DNA of 64,000 bases from Picochlorum sp. 'celeri' (GCA_010909725.1 JAACMV010000010.1:597501-661500), one strand, 5' to 3'; positions 35,226-46,028 are shown, counted from the first letter of the stretch. A program made the numbers and translations. The notes: a model not told the origin generated them from the sequence alone.

Positions 35226-36152
35226 ATGGTATTCATGAAGGGATTCGCACGTCGCTCTTACACATTGTTTGCGTGTGGGATGACCACACTAGGCTATTTC
35301 TATGTGCGCCTCGCATATATGCGAGAATATAAGAATATATATTCTTCTAGAGCAGAAGTTATGCAGCGGCATCAACTACGCCAGTTTATATCAGACGGTT
35401 TTCTCGATGCGAATTGGGTTCCAAACGTCTGCACTAATATCAAGGACCTTGCATGTCATCACGTGATTGTACTCCGGAAGAACAATGTGACTTTCTGTTC
35501 AGCTGCTAAGGTAGCATCAACTACCATACGCAATTATTTTTATCAAATTGATGGTGACCTCAGCATTCCAGTTGGTGCAAAATTTGGTGTGCACGAAGCA
35601 AATTGGACTAGGCTTGCAGATATTGACCCAAGCTCCAGAATCGAACTTCTGAAATCCTCAAATTGGACACATGTCTTCTTTATGAGAAATGTTGTGGAGC
35701 GCTTCATCTCTGGTTACCTAGATAAAGTGGTGAACGATTGCAGAACGTTTGACCTGAGCACAAACTACCCTACACTGGGACCCCTGAATCATTACACCCA
35801 GTATGGCTTTTCTTGCGACAAACATTCAGATTTAGAGGCCTTTGTTGCGTTCATGGAATCTGTGCCTCACATGGAAGGTCATTTTGCTCCACAAACACCT
35901 TTGTGCAATTTTAAAAAGTTTCCATATACCGACATAGTTTTTGTGGATGATGATCTTAGCATAAAGCTTCAGCGCCTGTCTGTCAAGCTTGGAGTGAAAC
36001 ATCCCCTGGATGATCCAAAAACATCAAGTCACAAAACAGGAGCACGTTTCAGAATAGCAAATCTACTAAATGAAAATAGGGACCTCATCCGCCGTATTTT
36101 AAAAATATTCAAGGAGGATTGTGAGGTGCTCCCTGCATCATGCAAGGTGTAA
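35226..36152 (+). CDS. Carbohydrate sulfotransferase (family 2, CHST11-like), type II membrane protein
   Basis: Transfers sulfate from PAPS to a polysaccharide or glycan in the Golgi lumen. 308 residues from the ATG at 35226. A short basic N-terminus (MKGFARRSY) and a hydrophobic segment (TLFACGMTTLGYFYVRLAY) form a signal anchor. The 5'-phosphosulfate-binding motif is CSAAKVASTTIRNYF and the 3'-phosphate-binding motif is FFMRNVVERFISGYLDK. GHFAPQTPLC corresponds to the H.rPq...C block of the family. NWT/NVT glycosylation sites fit a luminal domain. Single exon, intact, flanked by LINE debris. The acceptor cannot be told from sequence. Confidence 0.88.
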   Translation: MVFMKGFARRSYTLFACGMTTLGYFYVRLAYMREYKNIYSSRAEVMQRHQLRQFISDGFLDANWVPNVCTNIKDLACHHVIVLRKNNVTFCSAAKVASTTIRNYFYQIDGDLSIPVGAKFGVHEANWTRLADIDPSSRIELLKSSNWTHVFFMRNVVERFISGYLDKVVNDCRTFDLSTNYPTLGPLNHYTQYGFSCDKHSDLEAFVAFMESVPHMEGHFAPQTPLCNFKKFPYTDIVFVDDDLSIKLQRLSVKLGVKHPLDDPKTSSHKTGARFRIANLLNENRDLIRRILKIFKEDCEVLPASCKV

Positions 36153-36617
36153 CAGAACAGATGAGGCCTCGAGGCACTAGTGCCTGGGGAGTACATCCTT
36201 GTCAAGGAATCAACCTAATTAATTAGTGCGGGTTACAGCACCAGCCTGGGAGTTCCCGGTCGACAGAGGAATTCGTCCGTCGGAGGCCCTACTCCAGACA
36301 TCATTGGCGAAGAGGGAAAAAAAAGAAGAAACCAGACAAACAAATGAAGTGGCAAATAGATCTACGCTATTGATTCAACTCGTAATACGACTCCACCTGC
36401 TATCAACCCACTAATACGAATAATAGGGAGGAGACCAGTGTCAGAGTAACTCTAGCAGGTAAAACTGTCATAAACGACCTTGATCCAGAGTACCATAAAA
36501 ACACACAACAAGTTTCCAGCGAGAAGTAGATATCCAATAGAATACTGAGGTATAAGGCAACCGAAAGAGGGGAAAAGAAGCTAGTACAAGATGGAAAAGA
36601 ACTGCATTAGGCACACA
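36153..36617. other. Spacer downstream of the sulfotransferase
   Basis: No gene seen. Contains the diverged repeat noted upstream of the sulfotransferase (36164-36210) and otherwise low-information sequence. Confidence 0.4.
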
Positions 36618-37240
36618 CTATCTGGGAAGTTCCCAGCGGTGCTCAGAATCTTGCCAATGAATGATGGGGAGACATGTCTGAGCTGCCGACCCGGGAGAAA
36701 GGCTAGCTTTATAAGCATCTAATACCTCATTGAATGTGCTGATGTGGGTGTCAATAAACTGGGCAGATGTAGCGTGTGTCGAGGCCTTGAAGATCTGTCT
36801 TCGAATATCATCCAAGCTATAACTGCACGCCACCACGATGAGACCCCAAGTGTCCGAGGAGTATGGAAGATGCGATGGAGGCTGATTGGTCCAAATGGAG
36901 TGCAACACCTGGGTGACTGGAATGCCAAGACCTGTGGCAAGGTGCTGATATAGGCTACAAGCAATGCTGCATTCTGTGGTGTGAAAACGGTTTTCTACCT
37001 GGTGTGGCATTTGAGTAGCCACAAACACATGCTTTTTCTTTCTGCGTCTTCTGAGCATTCACCTGAGTATCCATGAGGATCTCCCAGAAAGGGAGTTTAT
37101 AGATAGATGGGAGCTGAAACTGTTGCAAAGGCTTGAAGATTCTGTGGAGTGGTCTAGGCACACTTGCTATGATCTCGAGCCAGCTCCGGAGGCGTCGGTG
37201 CGGCATGCCCCGCCCCGCCAGAATGGCCTCGTGCACGAGG
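36618..37240 (-). pseudogene. LINE ORF C-terminal fragment (3)
   Basis: Reads LPSIYKLPFWEILM, a zinc cluster CVCGYSNATPG...H, a frameshift near 36990, then SIWTNQPPSHLPYSSDTWGLI and the ending IIHWQDSEHRWELPR. The same landmarks in the same order occur in fragments 1 and 2, so it is a third, diverged member of that LINE family, 5' truncated and broken. Confidence 0.65.
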
Positions 37241-37545
37241 CGCCTCGTGGATGATCATCCATATGGATGCGGCCATGCCCTATTTTTTACCGGTATTTTG
37301 TTTTTTTGCGATACACATATTTTCGGTTTAGTGGTACCAAGAGTAAAATATTCACAACCTGGAGCAGTCGTCATATGAATGGCCAATAAAATCTGTTCTC
37401 TAACACCCAGCAACCTTAACGTTGAACAGCACTATAGAGAAGTATGTCAAATGGACAGCATTTGGGTCAGGAGGTTTTTTTCATCCCTACGTAAATCTTT
37501 AAACATTTTATTTAGGGATTTCCTCCTGGGACAACAGGACCTCAT
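37241..37545. other. Spacer before the inverted-repeat element
   Basis: No gene seen; AT-rich with a T-run near 37307. It ends in ACAACAGGACCTCAT immediately before the left inverted repeat. Confidence 0.4.
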
Positions 37546-37711
37546 CCGTTCGACAGTGAGGCGTTATACGCATTTTTCTCCCTCCACAGTGCATTATATT
37601 CACTAAAATAAATATATTATTAATTCATATTGTATTTTACATCGTTTGATATAATTTTGAGCAAATATAGTGCAGTATACGCGGAGAATGAAGCGAATGT
37701 TTCTAGGCTCA
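37546..37711 (+). repeat. Left terminal inverted repeat of the 3.2-kb element
   Basis: Pairs with 40594-40758 in inverted orientation. The outermost ~26 bases and the inner block around ACATCGTTTGATATA are the best conserved. Confidence 0.75.
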
Positions 37712-37990
37712 AGTCATACGGTCGTTTCCATCAGTTGATGGTGTTACGTCTTAAATCATCTAAATTAGAACAACCACTGACTCATGATGGTTGCCAAGGT
37801 ACATAAGCATTGAGATAACAATAACAGTCAACGAAGATATATAAGCAAGTAACTATTGTAACTTGTACTACCATCTAAAGTGATAGAACGCACACACGTG
37901 TTCTGAACCTATATCATTGAGTTCCTGCCCAAAGCAGTTTGAGCTCAAGTTATTGCAAATCAACAGCTAACAGATGGGCGCAACCTCAAC

Positions 37991-39920
37991 TTATTGATGG
38001 TCAAAGGCATGCCCTTCAATCGCAATAATGGCCAACAATTTCGTTGTTACACGTCTTGTCAGGTAACCATGAACACTTTTGTATTCTAATTGATGTAAAG
38101 ATTGACCATGATGACGTTGGACCCCACTGATCTGGAAGTTCAACTCGCTCGTGGGTTTGAAAATTCGTGCGAATGTCTTCGGGACACTGTGCGTGGGCAA
38201 AGACGCACTGATATCGATGTAAAGCCCATAAAGTATTGATAAATAGAAATAAATGAGGTCTAACCGCTCGAATGTGTCCCTGATACGAACGAGAAACACC
38301 CATTGCCCATGAGTTTTCAATGTTTTTTCAGCGCCTAATGCCCACACATGCAGCAGGATAAGTCAATGGTATTAGCATACAGAATTGAAAAATCAAAATG
38401 AACATACATTGATACAAGATGCAGGCATTTTGGAGCATTTATCCATCAAAGAAACACTGAGCAGAAGGCTACAACCAGCCTTTGATGTAACCTACACTTG
38501 CACTGTGAGGATGACCATAAATAGGAAAATTGGTCGATGAATTCTAGTAGAATGCATTTGTGGTGGATATACAGTCAGCCATCAGAAGCAGGACGAGTTA
38601 GGATGCAGTGATGAAGAAAGCAGCTTTCTTCATGGAGTCACCAATTGTGTGAGGACGTGTCGAACATTTTTTCATGCCCAAAACAGAGCTGGAACGATTT
38701 ATAAATGTCGAAGAAAGGATAAAGTCAGTTGTAAAGAGGACAGTCTTCTAATGGCTTGGGATAGTGCAAGATAACTGTGCCGAAGATTGAGAGTGTGAAT
38801 GCTTGTATTATAGCTCCACCAAAATTAGTGATGTTGTTGCCAATTTGTCCTCTAGGGAAAGGGAAACACGTAGATTTATTACATCTCTTGACCGTTGCAT
38901 CATTTACGAGTTAATTAATTCAAATTGTCCTCATATCCAGGCTCATTTAAAAGATGATGGCTAACCTGTTGCATGTCCAAGCAATGATTGACAATTGTGA
39001 TCCATTCTTCTCTCGAATTGCCTCTATCGTATCCTGTACTATACAATAATGCTACTTTTGAGATCGCTATGGGACCGAAATCTGCAGGATGAATTCATCT
39101 GCTTGGGCACCCACCAACCCATTGACAAAGTATTTGTAGCAATAGGACAGTCGAGTTTCACGATCAAGAAACGACGATGGCCCTGCAATGTATTCGATAT
39201 AAATCTGAGAGTGATCAGCGCAGATATTTTTGCTTGCTGGAAGCACCTTGGTAATGCATGCTGACTTGCTGCATGTCCATTTGAATGCGGAAGCTCATAA
39301 ATCTCCTGTGCAGCCGCATTGCCTTGCTTATGAACTTGACATCCTCGCATACATTTATTATCGTCAAAATGAAGCGCGAATGGGTATGTTTCATGACCAC
39401 AGAATCGCTGTTTTGGCATCAATGGGAAGTAGTTTGCCATCAGAGTAACTCAGGCAAATACAGCCCAAGCTGCGAGACATCTAGACCTGTCCATTCGATT
39501 ATAGCGTCAAAAGTATCATTCTGACATGGTTTGCGGCATGAGGACTCTGGGGATTTCTTCCATGCAATTTTCCAACAATCCACACTCTCCCTTCTAACTG
39601 TATTCCAGTTGAAGTCTGGATGAAGTTTCTAGGACCTATATTTGACACAGCATTTTCTGTTTTTTGACTCGAATTTTTATTTTTGGTGTATTACTGGTAG
39701 TTTCTCGTGCCTGGTGTTCGGTAGAGCTCTACATTCCAGCACTGATTTGATGCATTCCTTTCTGAAAATCGTTGCACACTCTGCTACAAACTCTCCAGGC
39801 AACAGACTCGCCCATACGTCGACATTGGCTCTTAAAGACGCTGAATACTCAAAAATTTTAGCAATATCACGTAATGCCAGCTCCACAGGAACGTCTCCAA
39901 TGGACATTGCATCACTTCCA
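37991..39920 (-). CDS. Possible multi-exon gene inside the inverted-repeat element, unrecognised
   Basis: Several minus-strand pieces have protein-like composition and appear in order: WLWDGSDAMSIGDVPVELAL with IFEYSASLRANVDVWASLLP (39920-39690); PDFNWNTVRRESVDCW followed by FDAIIEWTGLDVSQLGLYLP (39610-39445); FCGHETYPFALHFDDN (about 39410-39355); ISALITLRFISNTLQGHRRF and DCPIATNTLSMGWWVPKQM (39240-39080); FKPTSELNFQISGVQRH to the stop at 37991. They look like exons separated by short introns, but I could not fix the splice sites. No family recognised; as the only coding signal in the element it is the candidate transposase or cargo. Confidence 0.4.
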
Positions 39921-40593
39921 TCCCAGAGCCATGATGCACTCCTTCAATCTGTGTATTGAAAGCAGGATCATCCATTCAAATGATAATTTATGTATATATT
40001 ATCAACATCAAAAGCGTATTCCCGAAAAGGCTGAAGCCTACGAGGGCAGTGAACCTGATTCATGGAGGAACCACCCTGCTCAAACCAGAATTTCTCTGGG
40101 CATGATTCAGGGGGGCATACACGCGTCTGAATGGATTAAATAATAGTTCTCATTCGATTATGTGGTGGTCTATGCCAGATCATTGAAAATTCTGGTCATA
40201 AGGTACACCCTGATCGTCAGAAACGGTTGGTTCATCGGTGCCCTCGCCTTCCCTCTTCTGAATCCGTTCTGCACATCAGAAATGCTTTAAAGCAATATAA
40301 ATAGCACAAATGATTGCACAAAGATGCCAACGCACCGATATACTCGTTCATCGTGCGAGTAACCACCCGATGTTCGTTGGTGACTTCTGCGGAATCGCGC
40401 AGGCGTTCTACCAGCCCTACATCCGGTTATAATTATTATTATACGTGATAAAGTACACGTGAGAATTATGAAGAGAAATAAATTATTGTGGACGACGTGG
40501 TGACGATTCTGCGCATGTAACCAACCGTCGGAATCTCCTTGTTCCGTCTGCTCCCATCAAACTTGCGCCTGGGAAGTGGAGAGTGGAAGACAC

Positions 40594-40758
40594 GGCAAGA
40601 AACATTCGCTTCGTTCTCCGCGTATACTGCATCATATTGCCTCAAAGGTATATCAAACGATGTAAAATGCAATAAGGATTAATAATATATTTAGTTTATA
40701 CACTATAATAGCACTATAGAGGGAGAAAAGTGGCGTATAACGCCTCACTGTCGAACGG
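40594..40758 (-). repeat. Right terminal inverted repeat of the 3.2-kb element
   Basis: Reverse complement begins CCGTTCGACAGTGAGGCG, like the left arm. It is followed outward by ACCTTAATCG. Confidence 0.75.
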
Positions 40759-40814
40759 ACCTTAATCGCCTCCGGGGGGCCTGATTGTCTTGGATGATAT
40801 TCGTCATATTTCTC

Positions 40815-40843
40815 CGCCTGTGTAATATCTCCCAAAAAAAAAA
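40815..40843 (+). repeat. Retroelement 3' end with short A-tail (copy of the 32468-32498 end)
   Basis: CGCCTGTGTAATATCTCCC followed by ten A residues, identical in its 19 non-A bases to 32468-32486. It begins 57 bp outside the right inverted repeat. The sequence upstream of it is not the same as at 32 kb, so only the extreme 3' end is shared. Confidence 0.6.
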
Positions 40844-40879
40844 TTTTAGAAGTTACAGAAGTTATCATCATATGAATGG

Positions 40880-41490
40880 GACATGGCATGTAAAGCTTCA
40901 CGGACACTTCTCGAAGCTCTGGGGAGCATGGCCTCATGCCTCTCGTAACAGGTCACCATGGGCCCTGTTACAGGAACCTGGTCGCTCTGGTCGATCAGCA
41001 AGCTTACGGCGGTCATCAAACATTTCAAATACAGCGACGTATCCATCGGACTTGGAGCGCTCGTACACGCCAGACTGGTTCCATGAGCAGCCGTCCACTG
41101 TGGCAATATTCATGGAACCAGTGCCAGGTGACGAGATGAGTTTTCGCAAACTTGTACACCGTAGTGTCATCACCTCCCATAGCAGGAATGACCAAGGGAT
41201 TCGGGGAAGTCGAGCAGAGCCAGCAGCTCTGGACCAACCGTCACCATCTGCTGGGCTGTCCCTGTGACCATCACGTCACCAGAGGACGAGGACACCAGCA
41301 CCCCATCGTGATTCTTCACCTCCTTGCTCAGGTCAACAATGGCATATACCGTACCGCACAGCGTTGCCACCAGCACCGACACGTGGCACCGGATTTGCTT
41401 GAGCGGCACGACATGGAAGGTCTCCCCTCCATGGGCATCGACACACTCTTCAGCGATGTATACTGTCGACCCCAGGCAATAATATGATGC
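40880..41490 (-). pseudogene. Broken fragment of an unidentified gene
   Basis: On the minus strand the translation is protein-like but changes frame: GSTVYIAEECVDAHGG, then VSVLVATLCGTVYAIVDLSK and VMVTGTAQQMVTVGPELL (to 41170), then VDGCSWNQSGVYERSKSDGY with VAVFEMFDDRRKLADRPERP (to about 40990). GC content is higher than in the flanks. It may be a repeated beta-strand protein, but I cannot name it. It lies directly downstream of the methyltransferase gene on the same strand. Confidence 0.5.
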
Positions 41491-41546
41491 GTGGTCAGAT
41501 ACAGATCAAGCCAAAGAGTGGGACGGGTCCTGTTGTGTTGTGAGCG

Positions 41547-42497
41547 TCATTCTTTGCATGCGAGAAAGATATATGCATTGTCCCCCAGGATTCCTACAGA
41601 AATTGAATGGAACCGAAAATATTTCATTTCAAATCCCATTTCACACAGTTTTACCATCATCTCAATCCCAAAGATATTGAAAACTGGTACTCCATCCTTT
41701 CTAATTGGATCAAGGTGGAACATAGGCTCCGATATCCACCTAATCTTTCCATATTCATCCAGATCTGCAACATTTGTATCCCTCAGTTTTTGAGGTGTAA
41801 AAGGCACACTAAAAATGTGACAGCCTCCGTGATTCAATACTCGAAACACCTCATCATGAGCCTGATAAGGCCGTGGAATATGCTCAAATACTTCAGATGA
41901 AATTACTATATCGAACATGCTATTTGCAAATGTCAATTTCTGAAGATCTTCATTTCGTACACCGTTCACATACTTGCCATATTTAGATATATCCCCGAAG
42001 TACTCCGAGCAATAATACCCAGGAAATGTTTCAAGGACTGTATGAAAAGTGCCAGTACATTGAGTATTGTAGATTGATACAGAGGTGACCTTAGATAGAG
42101 AACAGTTCAAGCAAATAACTGGCTCAGATATGTGCTCACTAATTAGTCCATTTATCGCTAGAGCGATTTGTCTGAATCTATTAGATGCCCCGCAATAAGC
42201 ACAGTTGCCACTCTCTCTGAAATTCTTTGAAAAAGAGCCGGTCGTTTGTTTTCCACAAACTGGGCAGAAGAATGTTTTGTTTGTTTGATCTTGATCTTCA
42301 ATTTTAACGTTTCGCTCAACAGCAAACGATCGAGCATGCAATTTCAAGGAACATGTTCTGTTTGTTTCATGAAAAAAATCTAGCAACCGAAACTTGTAAT
42401 ATAAAAGACAAGCCATTGCGAGCCCAAGCCATTTGTACCGTGCGAATCTGATCCAAACATCTTTGGAAACAACGTTTCGAATCTGCAATGGCTTCAT
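41547..42497 (-). CDS. Membrane-anchored SAM-dependent methyltransferase (Methyltransf_11 type) with N-terminal zinc ribbon
   Basis: 316 residues, single exon. An N-terminal hydrophobic segment (YKWLGLAMACLLYYKFRLLDFF) suggests a type II signal anchor. A four-Cys ribbon follows: FFCPVCGKQTTG and GNCAYCGASNRFRQ. The class I methyltransferase core has the post-I acidic strand in YCSEYFGDISKYGKYVNGV, motif IV in FDIVISSEVFEHIP, then VFRVLNHGGCHIFSVPF. SEVFEHI is typical of small-molecule or sugar methyltransferases. A glycan substrate in the secretory pathway is inferred from the anchor and the nearby sulfotransferase. No defects seen. Confidence 0.78.
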   Translation of the reverse strand: MKPLQIRNVVSKDVWIRFARYKWLGLAMACLLYYKFRLLDFFHETNRTCSLKLHARSFAVERNVKIEDQDQTNKTFFCPVCGKQTTGSFSKNFRESGNCAYCGASNRFRQIALAINGLISEHISEPVICLNCSLSKVTSVSIYNTQCTGTFHTVLETFPGYYCSEYFGDISKYGKYVNGVRNEDLQKLTFANSMFDIVISSEVFEHIPRPYQAHDEVFRVLNHGGCHIFSVPFTPQKLRDTNVADLDEYGKIRWISEPMFHLDPIRKDGVPVFNIFGIEMMVKLCEMGFEMKYFRFHSISVGILGDNAYIFLACKE

Positions 42498-42813
42498 ACC
42501 GCAGAGACGAGTTAGCGACTCACAAACTTTTGCCAGATCTCTTGGCCAGCACGCCCAAGAATGAATGGAGACAGAGATTCGTCTCAGATATAATTATATA
42601 TATATATAATTATATATAATATAATACGCCGATGTAGAAGCCTAGTTCGACGACCTACTGACACTTTTTCCACAGAAAATTGCACACAGGTAGTAACACA
42701 GTGTTATAAAGATTTTTGACAAACTTGTTTTTTTCTGGCCCTAGAATAACTTTTCGTACGTACCGTAGTGAAAAATACGGTACTTTTTTTTTATGTATGT
42801 ACTAGTTTGACCC
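42498..42813. other. AT-rich spacer
   Basis: No gene. Contains an AT-only self-complementary stretch at about 42592-42625 (TATATATATAATTATATATA type) and T-runs near 42783. Confidence 0.5.
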
Positions 42814-44520
42814 GTTTGGCAAATGCCAAACTCCATGGCCCAAGGCCATGGGTCTTTTGCAGGCATCGCTTCGCTCGCCTGTCAGGTCGGTCGCCCGAAG
42901 GGCTCCCTCTGTCGCTGCGCGGCTGTGTCGGTTAGATGGAACGTTAACGTTTACATAGTCATGATGGCGGTCTGCCGCCGAAGATCATAAAAGAAGGCTG
43001 GTATCGCTTCGCTCTCCAGCCCAATCGCAGGCCTGGCGGCCTTGCAATAACAAATAGGCCTCGCTCCGCTCGGCCAACTCAATGTAACCAGTGTCACACA
43101 TAACCAGAGACATGCCAGGCTACCAGGCATATGGGTACTTAAAAAAACCTGGCATCGCTTCGCTCGCCAGCCAGTTCGCAGGCCTTACGGCCTCCCGAAC
43201 ACGTATAAATAAGAAACAAACAAATATAGAAAGGGCTCGCGTTGCTCGCCAAACCTAATAAAGACCCCTTTCCAGGTTGGCTGGAAAGGACCAAGAATTC
43301 ATTACATGGAGTGAAAGAATAAAGAAACAGAAACAAATAAAAGAGGGATGTTAGAGAGTGTGGCACCCAGAGAGTGTGACGATGTCTTCCCTGTCAGCTT
43401 AAGGAAGAGGTTGTGTCCTCCGGCCTCGTCAGGATCCCTTAAACCGGGGCCTCACTGCGTTCGGCACGGGCGGGATCCTTCCTCACCCATCGGCCACCTG
43501 GATGTTGCTGTTGAGTGCCTGTGGAGGGCCTCCGCAAGCACACAGTTGCAAACTGGTAAGGAATCCTTGTTCGAAGTTCCTGGCATGACCGGGCACCATC
43601 CTCCCAGCGCGTCCGAGGTGGGTTTGGTGATACTGCATGACCATGTAGACACTGTCTTCGAGGAAAACAGACATTGCTTTGCTCTCGAACCACTGATATG
43701 GAAGGACACAAACATTGCTGCAGTATGAGTGAAACAAAAAATGAATGGCATCGCTGCGCCCGCCATCACTATCGCTCGCCTGAAGGCATTGCGATCAAAT
43801 ATGTGGAGAATATAGGCCAATATAGCTCGCTGTGCTCGGCCAAAAGAATTGTAGTTTCTGCCATCAGCCATGGATAAATGGAAGGAGCAGCATGAAGTAA
43901 GGAAGTGCCTAATGGTTGGTAGCAGAATGTGTATATGCAATATATATATAAGGCTCGCTGCGCTCGCCCACGAAAAAGCAGAATAATACTTCTTCAGCCA
44001 TGCACCTTTGGAGGATGCTGTCAACTTCACTGCCTCCTATCCCGTCGGAGATCGATGCTTGATTAAGTAAGTTGACCCTTCGAAATTCCACTGTCTAATC
44101 GCATTCCGGTGGAAAGACCCGTGGACACATCGGGATGTTGACATCGTATTTGAAGAAAACAGCTAGCGTTTTTTGCTCGCCAACCAAACCGATGCCATAG
44201 AAGAACACAAACATGACCTGCTCCCATGCATGGAAAAACTAAAATGGCATCGCTGCGCTCGCCATAACAATCGCTAACCTCAAGGTATCGCGATCAAATA
44301 GATATAGAACTATAGGCCTCGCTGCGCTCGGCCAAAAGCAACATCGCCTCTGGCATTCACCCATGGGTAGAATGAAGGAGCAAAGATGGAATTAAGGAGC
44401 AGCATAAAGAAAAAAGGACGGATCTGTTGTAGACCAATGCTAGTGCTTGCTGGCAGAATGTATCTATATGCGATACATGCATAATAAGGCTCGCTGCGCT
44501 CGCCCACAAAACCATAATAA
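42814..44520. repeat. Cluster of short GC-rich palindromes in an AT-rich background
   Basis: Starts with two tight hairpins: 42814-42831 (GTTTGGCA-AA-TGCCAAAC) and 42833-42851 (CCATGGCC-CAA-GGCCATGG). Then at least ten occurrences follow of a core CGCT(T/G)CGCTCG with matching outer arms, e.g. GGCATCGCTTCGCTCGCC, GGCCTCGCTGCGCTCGGCC and GGCTCGCTGCGCTCGCCC, spaced 60-250 bp apart. Such families are characteristic of organelle intergenic DNA in some algae. No gene could be recognised here. Confidence 0.75.
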
Positions 44521-44665
44521 TACTTCCTCAGCCCTGCAGCTTTGGAGGATGCTGCTAGCCTCACTGTCTCATATTCTGTTGATGTTTATATGTATGATAT
44601 TACATCAATGCCCCCCGGGGTTTACTTTAGTAAGTCGACCACTCGAAATTCAACTGTGTAATCCC
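43735..44665 (+). repeat. Diverged direct duplication, ~480-bp units
   Basis: Unit 1 (about 43735-44100) and unit 2 (about 44235-44665) share, in order, ATGGCATCGCTGCGC, CGATCAAATA, GGAGCA, GGCTCGCTGCGCTCGCCCAC, AATAATACTTC, AGCTTTGGAGGATGCTG-type and AAATTC blocks. Identity is patchy, with insertions in unit 2, one of which is the inverted retroelement tail at 44589-44619. Confidence 0.6.
44589..44619 (-). repeat. Retroelement tail, inverted copy
   Basis: The reverse complement reads GGGGGGCATTGATGTAATAT then CATACATA, matching the end block at 32420-32450 and 60468-60495. Confidence 0.6.
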
Positions 44666-46028
44666 ATTCTGGGGGAATGACGCACCCAGGCACCCAATGT
44701 CTGATCAATCCTACCCAGGCCATCGAATGCGTCCACTTTGTCACTATAATTTTGAAATCCCAGTCTACCGCGTTCTTCAAGATGATCACGACTTAAAAAC
44801 CCCGGGGATATGTCTCACATGACCCCAGCCTCTGTAGATTATCCAGGACCTTATAGGCAGGCTGCAACCCCTAACCTGTCCTAAAGATTCATTCCAATTA
44901 CGCCACTTGAGCGATGGCACACTCTCTCGGGGACATAGTACCAATTCGATGGATCTATTCGTTGTCCATACCACATATCTACAGGGCCGCTGCGTTGTTT
45001 CTCCATGCTGTGGTCCAAGTTGTCGAATCCGTCTCCTATTCCCGCGCAGTATTGTGTAACATGCACCCTTGACAGCTACATGCCATTTCGAACTGTTTTG
45101 CGTCGTGTTCTGCACCCCAGAGATGTAGGATAAAGGAAGGCAAAATCGCTCGAGATGTCTTTACCAGCTGCTTCTCAGAGGCCTTTGCTATAGAGAATGA
45201 TCCTCTGAATCAGGTATCCTGTTGACAGTATCGTAGTCGTGGGTTCACCTCGTCATGAGAATGACTTCAAAAGATGGAAGATGCGTCACATGGCTCCAAC
45301 CCAACTCCGTAATCCACACTGTGCGTCTTTCACAGGCAAGCTGCACTGGTCCAACATGTTGCTGCAGGCAGGAGTCGCCAAGGGAACGTGAGCGATGGCA
45401 CATCAGTTCCCTCATCGCAATCATACCGATCACATGATCACATACAGAGACATTGGCGGTGTCCTGTTCGCAGGGCACGGCCCGGTGTCCCTTCTGAGAA
45501 GAAATGTGCGGAATTTGTTGTCGTCACTTCACCGAAGAGGCGTCTTGTCCCAGGGCGACAGCGGTCAAAAGGCCTCATTTGCGACGAAACATCCTTTCAC
45601 ATTGGAGTTTGCCGTCGTAAGGACTGCAGGAAGTCAAGCATGGAGACAGAAGGGACCGTGGAACAACGCTCGAACTCGACACTCTCGGTCGGTCAGCAGG
45701 CCCCGCCAATGGGGACCGTTACATCTATGTTGTGGCCGGGCCGAAATTTCGCGAAATTTTCTCGCTGGATCAGGCCCTAAAGAAGCCCGAACAGGCTGGA
45801 GAATGGTGTCTGTCAAAAAATAGGAGGTTTGTTGGGCAAGAGAACACGTGAGGGGGCTCTCAGGCGCGGACCCACGGCGTCAAAGTGGGCAATTTCGGCG
45901 AATTCGCCATGTTTGACGCAAAATTGCACCGTGTTCCCGTGCGCGTTTGCATCCTTTGTAGGCACCAAAAGTAATTATTTTATGTGTAGATTTGGTTTCC
46001 GAAAATCGGCCGAAGTTTTTTTTTATAA
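44666..46028. other. Non-coding stretch with a diverged internal repeat
   Basis: No gene I can support. The minus-strand translation ending WGHVRHIPGVFKS (about 44786-44835) resembles GWSHVTHLPSFEVI (about 45248-45300), and both neighbourhoods contain GAGCGATGGCACA, so 44786-45115 and 45245-45480 are likely diverged copies of one ~330-bp sequence. Confidence 0.4.

Larger units (their letters stand above)
37546..40758. mobile_element. 3.2-kb element with ~165-bp terminal inverted repeats, no known transposase
   Basis: The left arm (37546-37711) and the reverse complement of the right arm (40594-40758) both begin CCGTTCGACAGTGAGGCG and continue through ACATCGTTTGATATA and AGTATACGCGGAGAA to GCGAATGTTTCT, with scattered mismatches and small indels. 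The outer flanks are GGACCTCAT on the left and GGACCTTAAT on the right, possibly an imperfect target-site duplication. The interior is mostly AT-rich with minus-strand exon-like pieces. The architecture is that of a cut-and-paste DNA transposon, but I recognise no transposase. Confidence 0.65.

Noticed and set aside
37546..40758. Pair of LTRs
   Set aside because: The terminal repeats are inverted, not direct, so this is not an LTR retrotransposon.
44786..45823. Coding frames of 60-140 codons on both strands
   Set aside because: They overlap each other, lack recognisable motifs, and coincide with a diverged non-coding repeat.
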